DNA of 64,000 nt from assembly GCF_049800775.1 (NCBI RefSeq), contig NZ_JBNAFR010000005.1, positions 186,001 to 250,000 of the forward strand, read 5' to 3'. The stretch is from Dinoroseobacter sp049800775 (GTDB taxonomy: Bacteria; Pseudomonadota; Alphaproteobacteria; Rhodobacterales; Rhodobacteraceae). Positions 8,390 to 18,537 of the stretch are shown piece after piece. Both the position numbers and the translations under genes were made by a program. How positions within the stretch are numbered: the first letter of the stretch is position 1; each line of letters starts with the position of its first letter. The notes under the pieces are model-generated. The model had not been told where the DNA came from, did not search any database, and saw only the letters and a list, made by a program, of their open reading frames with translations.

Positions 8390-9352
8390 TCAGGGCAGCA
8401 TCACCGCATCGGGCATCGCGGCCGCCAGCGCCGCCGGGGCGAAGTTGTCCAGCATGTCCTCGAGCGAGACGGCCTCCCCCCGGACCACGCCCTGCGCGAG
8501 GATCCAGTCGGCCTCGGCCACCAGCAACTCGGCCAGCCCGGTATCGAGGCTCAGCCCGATATCCACATCCTCCCACTGGGCGGCGATATCCTCGGGGGAC
8601 ATCGCACCGCTCATGGAGGCGCTGACCGCCGCAATGGCCGCCTCGGGATCGGCTTTGACATCCGCATCCGCCTTGGCCAGCGCCCCCATGAAGGCCTCCA
8701 GCACCTCGGAGCGTTCGGTGATCATCGTGGGCGAGGCCGACAGGATGTAATGCACCTGATAGCCGGGCACGCGCAGCTCGCCGTAATCCTCGCCCAGAGT
8801 CGTGCGCGCCGCGCTGTAAAAGCTGGGGAAGGGCACGATGGCATCCACATCGCCCCGGGCGACGGCGGGCACCAGGTCGGGCGGCGCAGCACTGACCAGC
8901 TCGGCCTCGATCCCGGCCTCGGTCAGGATCTTGTCGAGATAGAAGTTCACATTGGTCCCGAGGGTGGTCCCGATCTTCTTGCCCGCCAGATCCGCGGGGC
9001 TGTCCACCGCGCCGCCGGAGGTGTTGACGATCACCCGCGAGCCGGTGAACCGCGCGAGATCCGCGACGACCCCGAACTCCTGCCCGGTGAGCGCGCCCAC
9101 CGCCGCCGGGAACTCGGCCATGAAGGTGATGTCCACCTGCCCGCCCAGCATCGCCTCGAACCCTTCGCGGCCCGTGCGGAAGGCCACGAAATTGATGTCG
9201 AGTCCGGCCTCTTCGAAATAGCCGTTCTTGATGGCGATATCGACCTGCGGGGTCTGGGGGTTCGGGCTCCAGGCGAAGGTGAGTTGCTCGGCCAGCGCCG
9301 CGCCCGGCAGGCCAATCAGGGCCGCGAGGGCCAGGGGTTTCAGAAATGTCAT
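8390..9352 (-). CDS. ABC transporter periplasmic substrate-binding protein (NMT1/SsuA/TauA-like)
   Basis: This 320-residue protein has a signal peptide (residues 1-21, LIGLPGAALA) and the NMT1/THI5-like binding fold: LTFAWSPNPQTPQVDIAIKN, AMLGGQVDITFMAEFPA, DLAGKKIGTTLGTNVNFYL and VARGDVDAIVPF. This cluster serves nitrate, taurine, alkanesulfonate and pyrimidine-precursor importers. The ligand cannot be fixed from sequence, but an organic sulfur or aromatic compound would suit the arylsulfotransferase gene in the operon. GGAGA lies 5 bases before the ATG. It is the last gene of the unit 12095 to 8390, 27 bases after the ATPase. Confidence 0.88.
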   Translation of the reverse strand: MTFLKPLALAALIGLPGAALAEQLTFAWSPNPQTPQVDIAIKNGYFEEAGLDINFVAFRTGREGFEAMLGGQVDITFMAEFPAAVGALTGQEFGVVADLARFTGSRVIVNTSGGAVDSPADLAGKKIGTTLGTNVNFYLDKILTEAGIEAELVSAAPPDLVPAVARGDVDAIVPFPSFYSAARTTLGEDYGELRVPGYQVHYILSASPTMITERSEVLEAFMGALAKADADVKADPEAAIAAVSASMSGAMSPEDIAAQWEDVDIGLSLDTGLAELLVAEADWILAQGVVRGEAVSLEDMLDNFAPAALAAAMPDAVMLP

Positions 9353-9379
9353 GGCTGTCTCCAGTGAAGGGTTGTTGGA

Positions 9380-10167
<788 letters not shown>

Positions 10168-10168
<1 letters not shown>

Positions 10169-10980
10169 CAGCCTTGCTCCCAATGGACGAGTTTCTGGCC
10201 GATCCGGTGGACCACGTAATCCACGCTGGCCCCGAGAATGCCGAGGATGATCAGCAGCGAGAACATCCGGTCCGTGCGAATGTATTGGCGCGCCTCCTGC
10301 AGCCGGAAGCCGAGGCCCGACGAGGCCCCCGAGAGCTCCGCCGCGATCAGGCTGAGAAAGGCCAGCGCCACGCCCAGCCGGATCCCGGCAAAGATATGCG
10401 GGGCAGCGGCGGGGATGATGACGGTGACGAACTCGCGCAGCTTGGAGGCGCCCAGCGACCGGGCCGCGCGCAAATAGGTGTCCGGCACGTATTGCATCCC
10501 GTGATGGGTGTTGAACCACACCGTCAGGAACACCGTGTAGGAGACCACGAAATACTTCGAGCCCTCGCCGATGCCGAACCACACGATGGCCACCGGCACC
10601 AGCGCGATGGCCGGGATCGGGCGCAGCAGGTTGAGGAACGGGTTGAGCAGGGTCCGCACAAGTGCCACGCGCCCGGTCAGCAGGCCCAACACCACGCCCA
10701 GGGACGCGCCGATGCCGAACCCGATGGCGGCCCGCGACAGGGACACTTTCAGGTCATTGGGCAGGGTGCCATTGCTCCACATCTCGACCGTGGCGAACCA
10801 GACCGACCAGGGGGAGGGGAAGATCGTCTCGGGAACGATCTGGCTCAGGGAGACCGCCGTCCAGATGGCCAGCACGAAGCCGAACGAGATCAGCGGCGCG
10901 CCCCCCTCGGCCAGCACCGCCAGCGGACTGCGCCAGCCCCCCGGCCGGGGCTTTTCCGCGGTGGGATTGGTCACAACCAT
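10168..10980 (-). CDS. ABC transporter permease (SsuC/TauC-like)
   Basis: 270 residues with about six membrane helices; the first follows a Pro/Arg-rich cytoplasmic start. LRPIPAIALVPVAIVWFGIG and the EAA-type coupling loop YLRAARSLGASKLREFVTVI are characteristic of BPD_transp_1 permeases for nitrate, sulfonate and taurine. It forms the inner-membrane channel with the neighbouring ATPase and binding protein. Its start overlaps the arylsulfotransferase 3' end by 10 bases and its stop overlaps the ATPase start by 4, so the four genes are translationally linked. Confidence 0.92.
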
Positions 10981-12095
10981 GGCACTTGCTCCGCCTTGTA
11001 GCGATGGGCCCGGAAGCAGGAATTGGTCGCCCCGGCGATGAAGCTGTTGAGCGGGCTGGGATACTCCGCGAATTCCGGGATCACGTATTCCCAGACCAGC
11101 GCGCCGTCGCGCGTGACCTCAAAGAGGCGTCCGAAGGCGCTCTCGCAGATCAGGGTATTGCCGTTCCAGAGCCGCTCGGCGCTGCCCATGAAGGGCGAGA
11201 AGAACGAGATCGGTGTCGGGTCCGTATAGGTCCAGGTGACCTCCATGGTCTTGGGGTCGAATTCCAGCGCGCGGGAGAACGGATTGGACATGCCCGGGCG
11301 CAGGTTGCCGTTGTCGAAAACAAGGACCGTGCCGTCCTCCATCTCGATCGGCGTGTGCTGCTGGGCGGTGATGTCCGGGCCTGCATGCCAGACGATCTCG
11401 CCCGTGGTCTTGTTGACCGCGATCACGCCCGAGGTGGTGCGCAGGCTCATCAGGACCAGCCCGTCCCGGGTCTCGGAGACCCCGTTGATCATCGGCCAGT
11501 GGCGGCGGTCGAAATTGGGATGGATGGGCAGGTCGGCAGGGTCCAGATGGTCCCAGATGCGCCATTCCCAGACGACCTCGCCCGCCCGGTTCACCTCGCG
11601 GACGATGTCGGACTGCACGATCCCGTCCGCGCCATCCTTGGCCGGATCGCCGCCGGTGATGCGCGCAGCCTTCTCGGCCGGAAGCTCGGCGGCCACCGTG
11701 TAGAGCAAGTTGCCATTGGCCAGCCATTGGGCGTCGTGGTGGTGGTAGATGTCTTCATGCTGCCAGACGATTTCGCCGTCGGGCGTGACCTCGTAGAAAT
11801 CGCCCCCGTGCCACAGGTCCCAGGCCGGATAGAGCGCTGCCGAGGTCGCGTGGCTGCCGTTATAGCCGAGATTGCCATTGGCGAGGATCACCGCATCGCG
11901 CCCGGGGCGCACCGGCAGGTGCCACTGATGGGCCGTCTGGCCGCTGATATCGATCAGGTCGACGACACCGCCCCCGGTCTGACGTGCAAAGAGAGTGTAT
12001 CCCCCCGCCGATCCGCGCGGATCATGGGCGGTCAGACCCAGCCGCCTGCGACACAGGGTGATCTGATCGGGTAGGTCAGGCTGTCCATCGGGCAT
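10971..12095 (-). CDS. Arylsulfotransferase-family protein (ASST-like beta-propeller)
   Basis: This 374-residue protein has the repeated propeller blades of arylsulfotransferases: LIDISGQTAHQWHLPV, AVILANGNLGYNG, HHHDAQWLANGNLLYTV, EVVWEWRIWDHLD and TPIEMEDGTVLVFDNGN. ASST enzymes move sulfate between phenolic compounds without PAPS. No signal peptide is visible, unlike periplasmic ASST, so this copy may be cytoplasmic or only a relative of the enzyme. It is the first gene of the ABC importer operon, starting about 22 bases from the first LacI-type operator. Sulfated aromatic uptake is a reasonable but unproven reading. Confidence 0.75.
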   Translation of the reverse strand: MPDGQPDLPDQITLCRRRLGLTAHDPRGSAGGYTLFARQTGGGVVDLIDISGQTAHQWHLPVRPGRDAVILANGNLGYNGSHATSAALYPAWDLWHGGDFYEVTPDGEIVWQHEDIYHHHDAQWLANGNLLYTVAAELPAEKAARITGGDPAKDGADGIVQSDIVREVNRAGEVVWEWRIWDHLDPADLPIHPNFDRRHWPMINGVSETRDGLVLMSLRTTSGVIAVNKTTGEIVWHAGPDITAQQHTPIEMEDGTVLVFDNGNLRPGMSNPFSRALEFDPKTMEVTWTYTDPTPISFFSPFMGSAERLWNGNTLICESAFGRLFEVTRDGALVWEYVIPEFAEYPSPLNSFIAGATNSCFRAHRYKAEQVPWL

Positions 12096-12116
12096 CGCGG
12101 CATCTCCAAGGTGACA

Positions 12117-12130
12117 TTAAAACGTTTTAA
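12117..12130. promoter_or_regulatory. LacI-family operator 1
   Basis: TTAAAACGTTTTAA is a perfect 14-base palindrome with a central CG, the form bound by LacI/GalR-type dimers. It lies 22 bases upstream of the arylsulfotransferase start and faces the divergent lacI-type gene. Its centre is 41 bases from the centre of operator 2, close to four helical turns. Confidence 0.8.
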
Positions 12131-12158
12131 CAATCGGTAGCAGTTGCCCCTGAGTGAG

Positions 12159-12170
12159 TAAAACGTTTTA
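12159..12170. promoter_or_regulatory. LacI-family operator 2
   Basis: TAAAACGTTTTA is a perfect 12-base palindrome with the same core as operator 1, in the same divergent promoter region. The pair could bind two dimers on one DNA face, controlling both the ABC operon and the regulator gene. Confidence 0.8.
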
Positions 12171-12255
12171 AAGCACAGGCAGGCAGACCACGCCCTGCGC
12201 TGCCTGCAAACCGCTCACAGCAGGCCGAATTGACCATTTCGAAGGCAGACCGCGT

Positions 12256-13290
12256 ATGACACCCCCTCGGAAATCCCCGGGAAAGCGCCCGACCGTGATC
12301 GATGTGGCTCAGGCGGCGGGGGTGTCGCCGGGCACGGTGTCCAACGCGCTCAGTGGCAAGCGCAAGGTGGATGCAGATACCCGCGACCGGATCGAGGCCG
12401 CCATCCAGCAGCTCGGATACCGCCCCAACCAGGCCGCGCGCCGGATGCGGACCGGGCAGACCAACACGATCGCGATCTTCTCCTCGATGCCCTTTGCCGT
12501 GGCGGCCGGCCCGTCCAAGCTCGGGTTCCTGATGGAAATCGCAGCCTCCGCCGCCGTCGCGGCCATGGCGCGGAACACCGCCCTGATCCTCGTCCCGCCG
12601 ATTGCCAACCCCGAAGAGACCCTGGACACCATCGCCATGGATGGCGCGCTGGTGGTGGAACCTGCCGCGGATGATCCGGTGCTCAGCCGCCTGATCCGCG
12701 CCGGGATCCCCACGGTCTGCATCGGCCGACCGCCAGATGCCGAGATTCCCCATGTGGATCTGGACTACCCGGCGATTGCCGAACTGCTGATCGCGCATCT
12801 CTTCGAGGTCGGGGCCACGCGGTTTCCGCTGATCGTCGGGGCCAGTTCCCGGCCCAGCAATCTCGCCTTCAAGGCCGCCTATGGCGCGGCGGCCCGGCGC
12901 AGGGGCATGGCCGAGATCATGATCGAGGTCCCCGAGGATCAGGCCGAGGCGGGAGCGGCCGCCGCCCTGAGTACGCTCATCTCCCGGGGCGAGATGTTCG
13001 ACGGGGTGCTCGTGCCCACGGATGCCATGGCCACCGGGGTGATGCAGGCCCTGCGCGACCATGGCCTGACGGTGCCGGACAAGGTGCGGGTCGTCACCCG
13101 CTATGACGGGGTGCGCGCCCAGACCGAATCCCCGCCCCTGACGGCGGTGGACCTGAAACTCGAAGCGGTGGCGACCCTCGCCACCCGGCAACTGGTCGAG
13201 ACCATGGCAGGCCCGGCACCCGGCGCGGCGATCCCCGGACCGGAACCGCGACTGGTGGTGCGCGCCTCCAGCCGGCAACCACGCGGATAG
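12256..13290 (+). CDS. LacI/GalR-family transcriptional regulator
   Basis: This 344-residue protein has an N-terminal LacI helix-turn-helix and hinge: TVIDVAQAAGVSPGTVSNAL, then RIEAAIQQLGYRPNQAARRM. The periplasmic-binding-like effector domain follows from about residue 70 to the end, with FDGVLVPTDAMATGVMQAL near the C-terminus. The effector is unknown. It is divergent from the ABC/arylsulfotransferase operon with two palindromic operators between, so it is very likely the local regulator and probably autoregulated. Confidence 0.93.
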   Translation: MTPPRKSPGKRPTVIDVAQAAGVSPGTVSNALSGKRKVDADTRDRIEAAIQQLGYRPNQAARRMRTGQTNTIAIFSSMPFAVAAGPSKLGFLMEIAASAAVAAMARNTALILVPPIANPEETLDTIAMDGALVVEPAADDPVLSRLIRAGIPTVCIGRPPDAEIPHVDLDYPAIAELLIAHLFEVGATRFPLIVGASSRPSNLAFKAAYGAAARRRGMAEIMIEVPEDQAEAGAAAALSTLISRGEMFDGVLVPTDAMATGVMQALRDHGLTVPDKVRVVTRYDGVRAQTESPPLTAVDLKLEAVATLATRQLVETMAGPAPGAAIPGPEPRLVVRASSRQPRG

Positions 13291-13309
13291 CCCCCTCCGG
13301 ACCAGCGGA

Positions 13310-13324
13310 CAGACCTATTGTCTG
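13310..13324. promoter_or_regulatory. Inverted repeat upstream of the STAND-ankyrin gene
   Basis: CAGAC and GTCTG flank a 5-base spacer, 45 bases before the ATG of the large STAND protein and 20 bases after the lacI-type stop. It may be an operator for the large gene. It has no T-run to suggest termination. Confidence 0.35.
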
Positions 13325-13368
13325 AATTCAGGCCCGTGGCTAAGCTCTGCCCAATCAAAGGGATTTGA

Positions 13369-16300
13369 ATGGCTAGTTTTCCGAGTCTGGACACACCGTC
13401 ACTATTCGTTGCGTCGCCCGGAGACATGGTCAAATTGCGCCGCATGGCCTCGTCGATCTTCGAGGACATGAACCGGCAGGGCGGGCGCTCCCTCGGGATC
13501 CATATCTACAAATACGAAGACGCCGAGCTGGAGGATACGGATTCCAAGCCCATCCAGGAGCTGATCTGCCGCCCGGATGACAAGCTCTCGGAAGGGCTCG
13601 TCGCCTTCTTCGGCGAGAAGATCGGCAAGGATCTGCATTCCAACTCGGACAAGGGGATGCTCAGCGACCTGCCGGACCTGATCAGCGGCATCAAACGAAA
13701 CGGCAAGCGCTATCGCCTCGTCCACCCATGGATCGACGGCGCCGAGGAGGATGGCGGGTTTCCCCTGACCGGCAGCACGTTCGAGGTGCTCTGCGCGATC
13801 GCCGGGCAGGCCCGCCTCGACGCGCAGGGCTCGGAACGCCGCCTGCCCTCCTTCCTGTGCTTCGCCTCCCCCAAGGAGGTGCTGGAATTCGACGATGCAG
13901 AGGACGCGCCCTGGGGCAATGACCAGCTCTGGGATGACACATACGCGCAACTCAGGAAACAGAAGAAGAAACTCCGGCAGGCCCAGGATGAGCTGTCCCT
14001 GCAACGGCAGATGCTGGCGAATTTCGCGCAGTACCTGAACCTGTCCGGCCATGAGCTGCGCTTCATTCCGCAGCATGACGAGATCGAGGAGGCCTACCGG
14101 TATTGGCTGCGCAATAACGGCTTCACCGGCAGCCATGCGGAGGTCGGCACGAATCCCTTCCTGGGTCTGCGCAGCTACGACGTGAAGGACCACGCATCCT
14201 ATTTCGGCCGCGAGGACGAGGTGGAAGCGGCGGTCAGCCTGATCGAACGGGCCTTCGACACCCCGGATGCGCCGCAATTCTACTGGGTCAAGGGGAGCTC
14301 CGGCGTCGGCAAGTCGTCTTTCCTGCGCGCGGGCATCATCGGCGAGCTGGTGACCTCGTTTCGCGTCACCGGGCGCTACAGCCAGGCCGTGTTCCGCCCC
14401 AACCAACTGCTGTCCAAAGCCGCCCTGTCACCGGGCAATGACCCGCTCAAGGCGCTGTTTGATCTGGCCATCACCGCAATCCACCAGACCTTTTACAAGG
14501 CCCTGCCCGGCCCGGATGTCATGAAGGCTCAGTCCCGCGCCTATGACAGCTGCACACAGGAGGCCCGGGGCGCCTTCGTGGTCGACACCCTCGACCGGCT
14601 GGTTGCCGAAAGCCAGTCCGACGAGACCGGACAACCCCATCGCCTGATCCTCGGCATCGACCAGTTCGAGGAAATCGTGGACATGCTCCATGACCGGGAC
14701 CGCAAGGCACCATGGGCCAGTTTCGTCGACTTCATCGTGCAGGCCCCCGCCGCCAGGCACATCTTCGTCGCCGCCACCCTGCGGGAGCGGCGGCTGCAGA
14801 AGATGCAGGAGCATCCCAAGCTCGCGCCCCTGTGGGATCGGACCTCCTGCCACGAATACGATCTGAAAGTGCCCAGCGCCAAGGATCTGCGCGGGATCAT
14901 GATGCGCCCCTTCGAGATCATCAATCACAGCTATCTGGCGGATGATCTGCTGTCCCACCTGCTGGCCCAAGTGCGCCGGATCGAATCCGACGAGAAGGGC
15001 CGCTATGCGGGCCGCGTCATGCCGCTTGTCTCGCTGGTGCTGGAACAGATCCACCTGGAGGTCGGCGAGCCGGGCTGGAAGAAGAAGCACGAGAAGACCG
15101 CCACGCCCCAAGGGCCGGACGGCCAGACGGATGCCTCGGCGGACATGCAGCTCGCCGCGGCGCGCCAGGGCTATGACACGAGCCCGGTCAAGATCACGCT
15201 GGCGGCTGCGAAACAGCATGCCGACCTGGACGGGGTGATCTCGAAGCTGGCCGAGCTGGCCATGCAGGAGGCGAAACAGAAAAACGCCCTCAAGACCCAG
15301 GAGAGCACGCTGGATGACCTGCTGCGCAAGCTGGTGCGCTGGGCGGGCGGGGGCGCCGAGGAGGACACGCAATTCTCCCTCCCCGCCATCCAGATGCCCA
15401 GCACAGGGGACGAGGCGCTGCTGGCCCGGGCCCTGCGCAAGTACCGGCTCTTAATGGATGAAGGCGAGGGCAAGGTGCGGCTGGTCCATGAGACCGTGCT
15501 CAAGAAATGGCCCGAAGCGGCGGAGTTCATGGAGCGCGAACGCCCGCTCTATCGTCTGGCGCAGGAGATGGAAGTGGACGCGCGCCGCTGGAAGGAAGGG
15601 CGCGCCCTCGACACCTATCAGGTGGCCGAGCATGGCAGCGCGGCCTGCGATCTGCTGGGGCGCTGGATCCACCGGTTCAACACCTATTTCACCCCGGAGC
15701 CGGAGCCGAAGGACGCCATGCTCCGGGATTTCTGCCTTGCCGTGCTGCACGAGGTCTCGCAACCGCGCGAGATCGTGCAGAAGTCCCGCTTCAAGACCCC
15801 GCGCCTGCATCTGGCGGCGCTTTACGGGCGCGCGGACATCCTGCGCAAAATGCTCAGCACGGATCCGGAGGCCGTGGACATCACGCGCGAGGACGGCCGC
15901 ACGGCCCTTATCGCCCCCTGTTTCAACTGCAACCACGAGGTGCTCGACACGCTGCTCGAATTCGGTGCCAAGGCCGATATCGAGGTGGATGACGGCTACT
16001 ATCCCATTCATTTCGCCGCTATCGGCGGGGAAGTCGCCTTCACGCAGAAGCTGATCAAGGCCGGGGCCATCCCCCGCGACCAGCCCTGTCACCCGATCCA
16101 TCTGGCGGCGAGCCATGGGCGCTCTGCGCTGGTCGAATTCTATCTGGACAGCTGCGACACCCCTCCGGATGTGCGCGACAAGTCTGGCTGGACGCCGACC
16201 ATGTTCGCCGCCTCCCAGGGGCAATGCACCTCCCTCGACCGTCTCATCGGCCGGGCTGATCTGAACACGAGCATCGATCCGGATGCCGAGGAGCCCTTCG

Positions 16301-18537
16301 GGATGACCGCGCTCCATATCGCGGCGGCGAATGGCGCGCTGGACTTCGTGAAGGCCCTGGTCGAGGCGGGCGTCCCGGTCACCCAGCCCAATGCGGCCGG
16401 GGCCACGGCGCTCCATTTTGCGGTGCTGCACGGCCATCCGGTGACCGCCAGCTATCTCACCCACGAGATGGCGCGCGGCGACGCGCCCGGCCCGAATACC
16501 AAGATGAACTACGCCTGGGACAGCAAGACGATCGTCAAGATCCGGACCGAGCTCGAGAAGCCGGTGCCCAACATGACCCAGCTCAAGCTGGCGGAGTGGA
16601 CAGCGCTGCATGTGGCCGTGGAGAAAAACGACACGCGCTGCCTCAAGGCCCTGCTGGAGGCCGGCGCGGATCCGAATACGCAGAACCGCCGCAACAAGAC
16701 GCCCCTGCACATGGCCATCGAGAAAGAGCACGCGGAGTGCGTCGATCTGCTGGCGCGGGTGACGGATCTCACCCTGCGCGACACCTCCAATGACACGCCG
16801 CTTCAGGCGGCGGTCCGGCGCGATGACCTGTCGGCGGCGATGCTGATTGCGGGCAATGACCCGGCGCGGAAATTCGACTATGTCCATCGCTCCCGCGTGA
16901 CCGACACCCAGAAGCTCACCCTGCTGCATGATGCCGTGGCCGAGGATTTCGACAATCTCACGCGGTTCCTGCTGAACTCGGATCTGCCCGAGGATCTCAG
17001 GGATGTCTTCGGCCGCACGCCCCTGCATGTCGCGGCGGCGAACGGGCAGATGAAGCAACTCTCGATCCTTCTGTCCCACGGCGCCTTCGATCACAGCGCA
17101 ACCGACGGGAAGGGCCTGACCGCGCTGGAGCTGGCCTGTCTCGCCGGGCGGTTCCGGAGCGCCTCGGTCCTGCTCGATGCGTGGGGCGGGGACGCGCTGG
17201 TGACCGACTGCCCCGAGGCCCTGCACATGGCCGCACGCGGAGGCCCCACCCCGATTGCGCAGAAGCTGGTCAAGCTGGGCTATCCGGTCGATGGCTATGA
17301 CCGGCGCGGCCTGACCCCCCTGATGATCGCGGCGCAATACGACCATCACGAGCTGGTCGCGTGGCTGCTGAGCGAGGACAGCGTGATCCCGCAACGCCCC
17401 ATGCGCGACCGGGACGAGATCACCGCCCATACCCTGGCGACCCTGGCCGGTGCGGAAAGCTCACTGGCGCAGCTGATCGAGAATACCGGCGTGAAATCCC
17501 TGCCCCTGGCCAAGCTCGTCTGGCAGGCGGTCGAGCATGGTCAGTTCGACTGTGCCGCGCTTTTGCTGACGGCCTCGGGCGACGGCGACATCACCGATCC
17601 TGTGACGCAGATACCGCTCTCGGTCTATTACAGCGGTCAGCGCGCCCGCCAGCAGCAGGTCCTGCCCAAGGTCCCGCTCGCACCGGCGGCGCGGCTTGAA
17701 GAGATCCTGTTCCCCCAAGCCCCGCCGGAGGCCGAAACGCCCGCCCCGGCCCCCGCCCCGCCGCCCACGGGTCAGGACAAGGCGTCAGCCCGTGACGATA
17801 CCGCCGTGAAACCTGCCCCGGCGCCCGTCCCGAGGGTCCGCCCCCCCAAGTCGGGCACGGTCGACACGGTCACCCAATCGCGCAAACACGGTCTGGCCAG
17901 CGATGTCTACGCCCATCACGACCGCAAGAAGGCCCTCTGGCAGCCCGTCGCCGGAGAGGAGCTTGCCGCCTTCATCGAGAAGATCAATCCGGTGGACGGG
18001 CGCTACAAACTGAACCTCGAGACTGTCGAATGCCATCGCCGCAGCCTGCCCTGGTACGACACGGTCGAGCTGATCCAGTTGCGCGACAAGAGCCTCAGAA
18101 AGCCCAAGCTCGCCCTGTGCTATCTGCGGGATGGCGAGAACCTGTTCCGGCTCAACGGGACATCGCCCCCGATCCACGAGGTGAACGCCAAGGCTCCGGT
18201 GAAGATCAATGAACAGAACGTGGCGGATTACCTGCGCTACTTCTGCTTCTTCGTGCGCGGCGAGGAAGGCCCGTTCTACGTGCTCGAGGATGCCGCGGAC
18301 CCGCTGCTCTCGATCCGGGAACCCACCCTGCGCAGCGTCGTCGAGGGGACCGCGCGCCCGCTCAGTTTCGACGGGATGAACCCGCAGGGGGACTATCTGG
18401 TCAACGCCGTGATCTATTATTCCAACGCGATCTTCATAGCCCAGTTCGCCGTCCAGCCCGGCGGCATGGTCAGGATGGTCGAGGACGAGCCCATCGCCGC
18501 CGACCTGCCCTTCAAGCTTGATTGTCCCCTGTCCTAG
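13369..18537 (+). CDS. DUF4062-nSTAND1-ankyrin repeat giant protein
   Basis: 1722 residues, soluble. Residues about 10-170 resemble DUF4062/TIR-like domains (SLFVASPGDM, then GLVAFFGEKIG and PLTGSTFEVLCAIAG). From about 265 an nSTAND1 NTPase begins (NPFLGLRSYDVKDHASYFGR), with Walker A GSSGVGKSS at 309-317 and Walker B LILGIDQFEE at 426-435. About 15 ankyrin repeats run from about 812 to 1420 (TALHIAAANGALDFVKALVE, TPLHVAAANGQMKQLSILLS). A Pro/Ala-rich linker (about 1449-1500) leads to a C-terminal domain (about 1525-1722) that resembles the small protein at 20804-21433. STAND proteins are ligand-triggered switches, often in immunity. AAAGGGA precedes the ATG. The 3' end overlaps the oppositely oriented gene by 26 bases. 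Confidence 0.85.
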   Translation: MASFPSLDTPSLFVASPGDMVKLRRMASSIFEDMNRQGGRSLGIHIYKYEDAELEDTDSKPIQELICRPDDKLSEGLVAFFGEKIGKDLHSNSDKGMLSDLPDLISGIKRNGKRYRLVHPWIDGAEEDGGFPLTGSTFEVLCAIAGQARLDAQGSERRLPSFLCFASPKEVLEFDDAEDAPWGNDQLWDDTYAQLRKQKKKLRQAQDELSLQRQMLANFAQYLNLSGHELRFIPQHDEIEEAYRYWLRNNGFTGSHAEVGTNPFLGLRSYDVKDHASYFGREDEVEAAVSLIERAFDTPDAPQFYWVKGSSGVGKSSFLRAGIIGELVTSFRVTGRYSQAVFRPNQLLSKAALSPGNDPLKALFDLAITAIHQTFYKALPGPDVMKAQSRAYDSCTQEARGAFVVDTLDRLVAESQSDETGQPHRLILGIDQFEEIVDMLHDRDRKAPWASFVDFIVQAPAARHIFVAATLRERRLQKMQEHPKLAPLWDRTSCHEYDLKVPSAKDLRGIMMRPFEIINHSYLADDLLSHLLAQVRRIESDEKGRYAGRVMPLVSLVLEQIHLEVGEPGWKKKHEKTATPQGPDGQTDASADMQLAAARQGYDTSPVKITLAAAKQHADLDGVISKLAELAMQEAKQKNALKTQESTLDDLLRKLVRWAGGGAEEDTQFSLPAIQMPSTGDEALLARALRKYRLLMDEGEGKVRLVHETVLKKWPEAAEFMERERPLYRLAQEMEVDARRWKEGRALDTYQVAEHGSAACDLLGRWIHRFNTYFTPEPEPKDAMLRDFCLAVLHEVSQPREIVQKSRFKTPRLHLAALYGRADILRKMLSTDPEAVDITREDGRTALIAPCFNCNHEVLDTLLEFGAKADIEVDDGYYPIHFAAIGGEVAFTQKLIKAGAIPRDQPCHPIHLAASHGRSALVEFYLDSCDTPPDVRDKSGWTPTMFAASQGQCTSLDRLIGRADLNTSIDPDAEEPFGMTALHIAAANGALDFVKALVEAGVPVTQPNAAGATALHFAVLHGHPVTASYLTHEMARGDAPGPNTKMNYAWDSKTIVKIRTELEKPVPNMTQLKLAEWTALHVAVEKNDTRCLKALLEAGADPNTQNRRNKTPLHMAIEKEHAECVDLLARVTDLTLRDTSNDTPLQAAVRRDDLSAAMLIAGNDPARKFDYVHRSRVTDTQKLTLLHDAVAEDFDNLTRFLLNSDLPEDLRDVFGRTPLHVAAANGQMKQLSILLSHGAFDHSATDGKGLTALELACLAGRFRSASVLLDAWGGDALVTDCPEALHMAARGGPTPIAQKLVKLGYPVDGYDRRGLTPLMIAAQYDHHELVAWLLSEDSVIPQRPMRDRDEITAHTLATLAGAESSLAQLIENTGVKSLPLAKLVWQAVEHGQFDCAALLLTASGDGDITDPVTQIPLSVYYSGQRARQQQVLPKVPLAPAARLEEILFPQAPPEAETPAPAPAPPPTGQDKASARDDTAVKPAPAPVPRVRPPKSGTVDTVTQSRKHGLASDVYAHHDRKKALWQPVAGEELAAFIEKINPVDGRYKLNLETVECHRRSLPWYDTVELIQLRDKSLRKPKLALCYLRDGENLFRLNGTSPPIHEVNAKAPVKINEQNVADYLRYFCFFVRGEEGPFYVLEDAADPLLSIREPTLRSVVEGTARPLSFDGMNPQGDYLVNAVIYYSNAIFIAQFAVQPGGMVRMVEDEPIAADLPFKLDCPLS

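Noticed and set aside
7103..9367. A 754-codon plus-strand frame over the oxidoreductase remnant and the binding-protein gene
   Set aside because: It runs through two unrelated regions and the deletion scar and has shadow composition; the minus-strand genes carry clear motifs.
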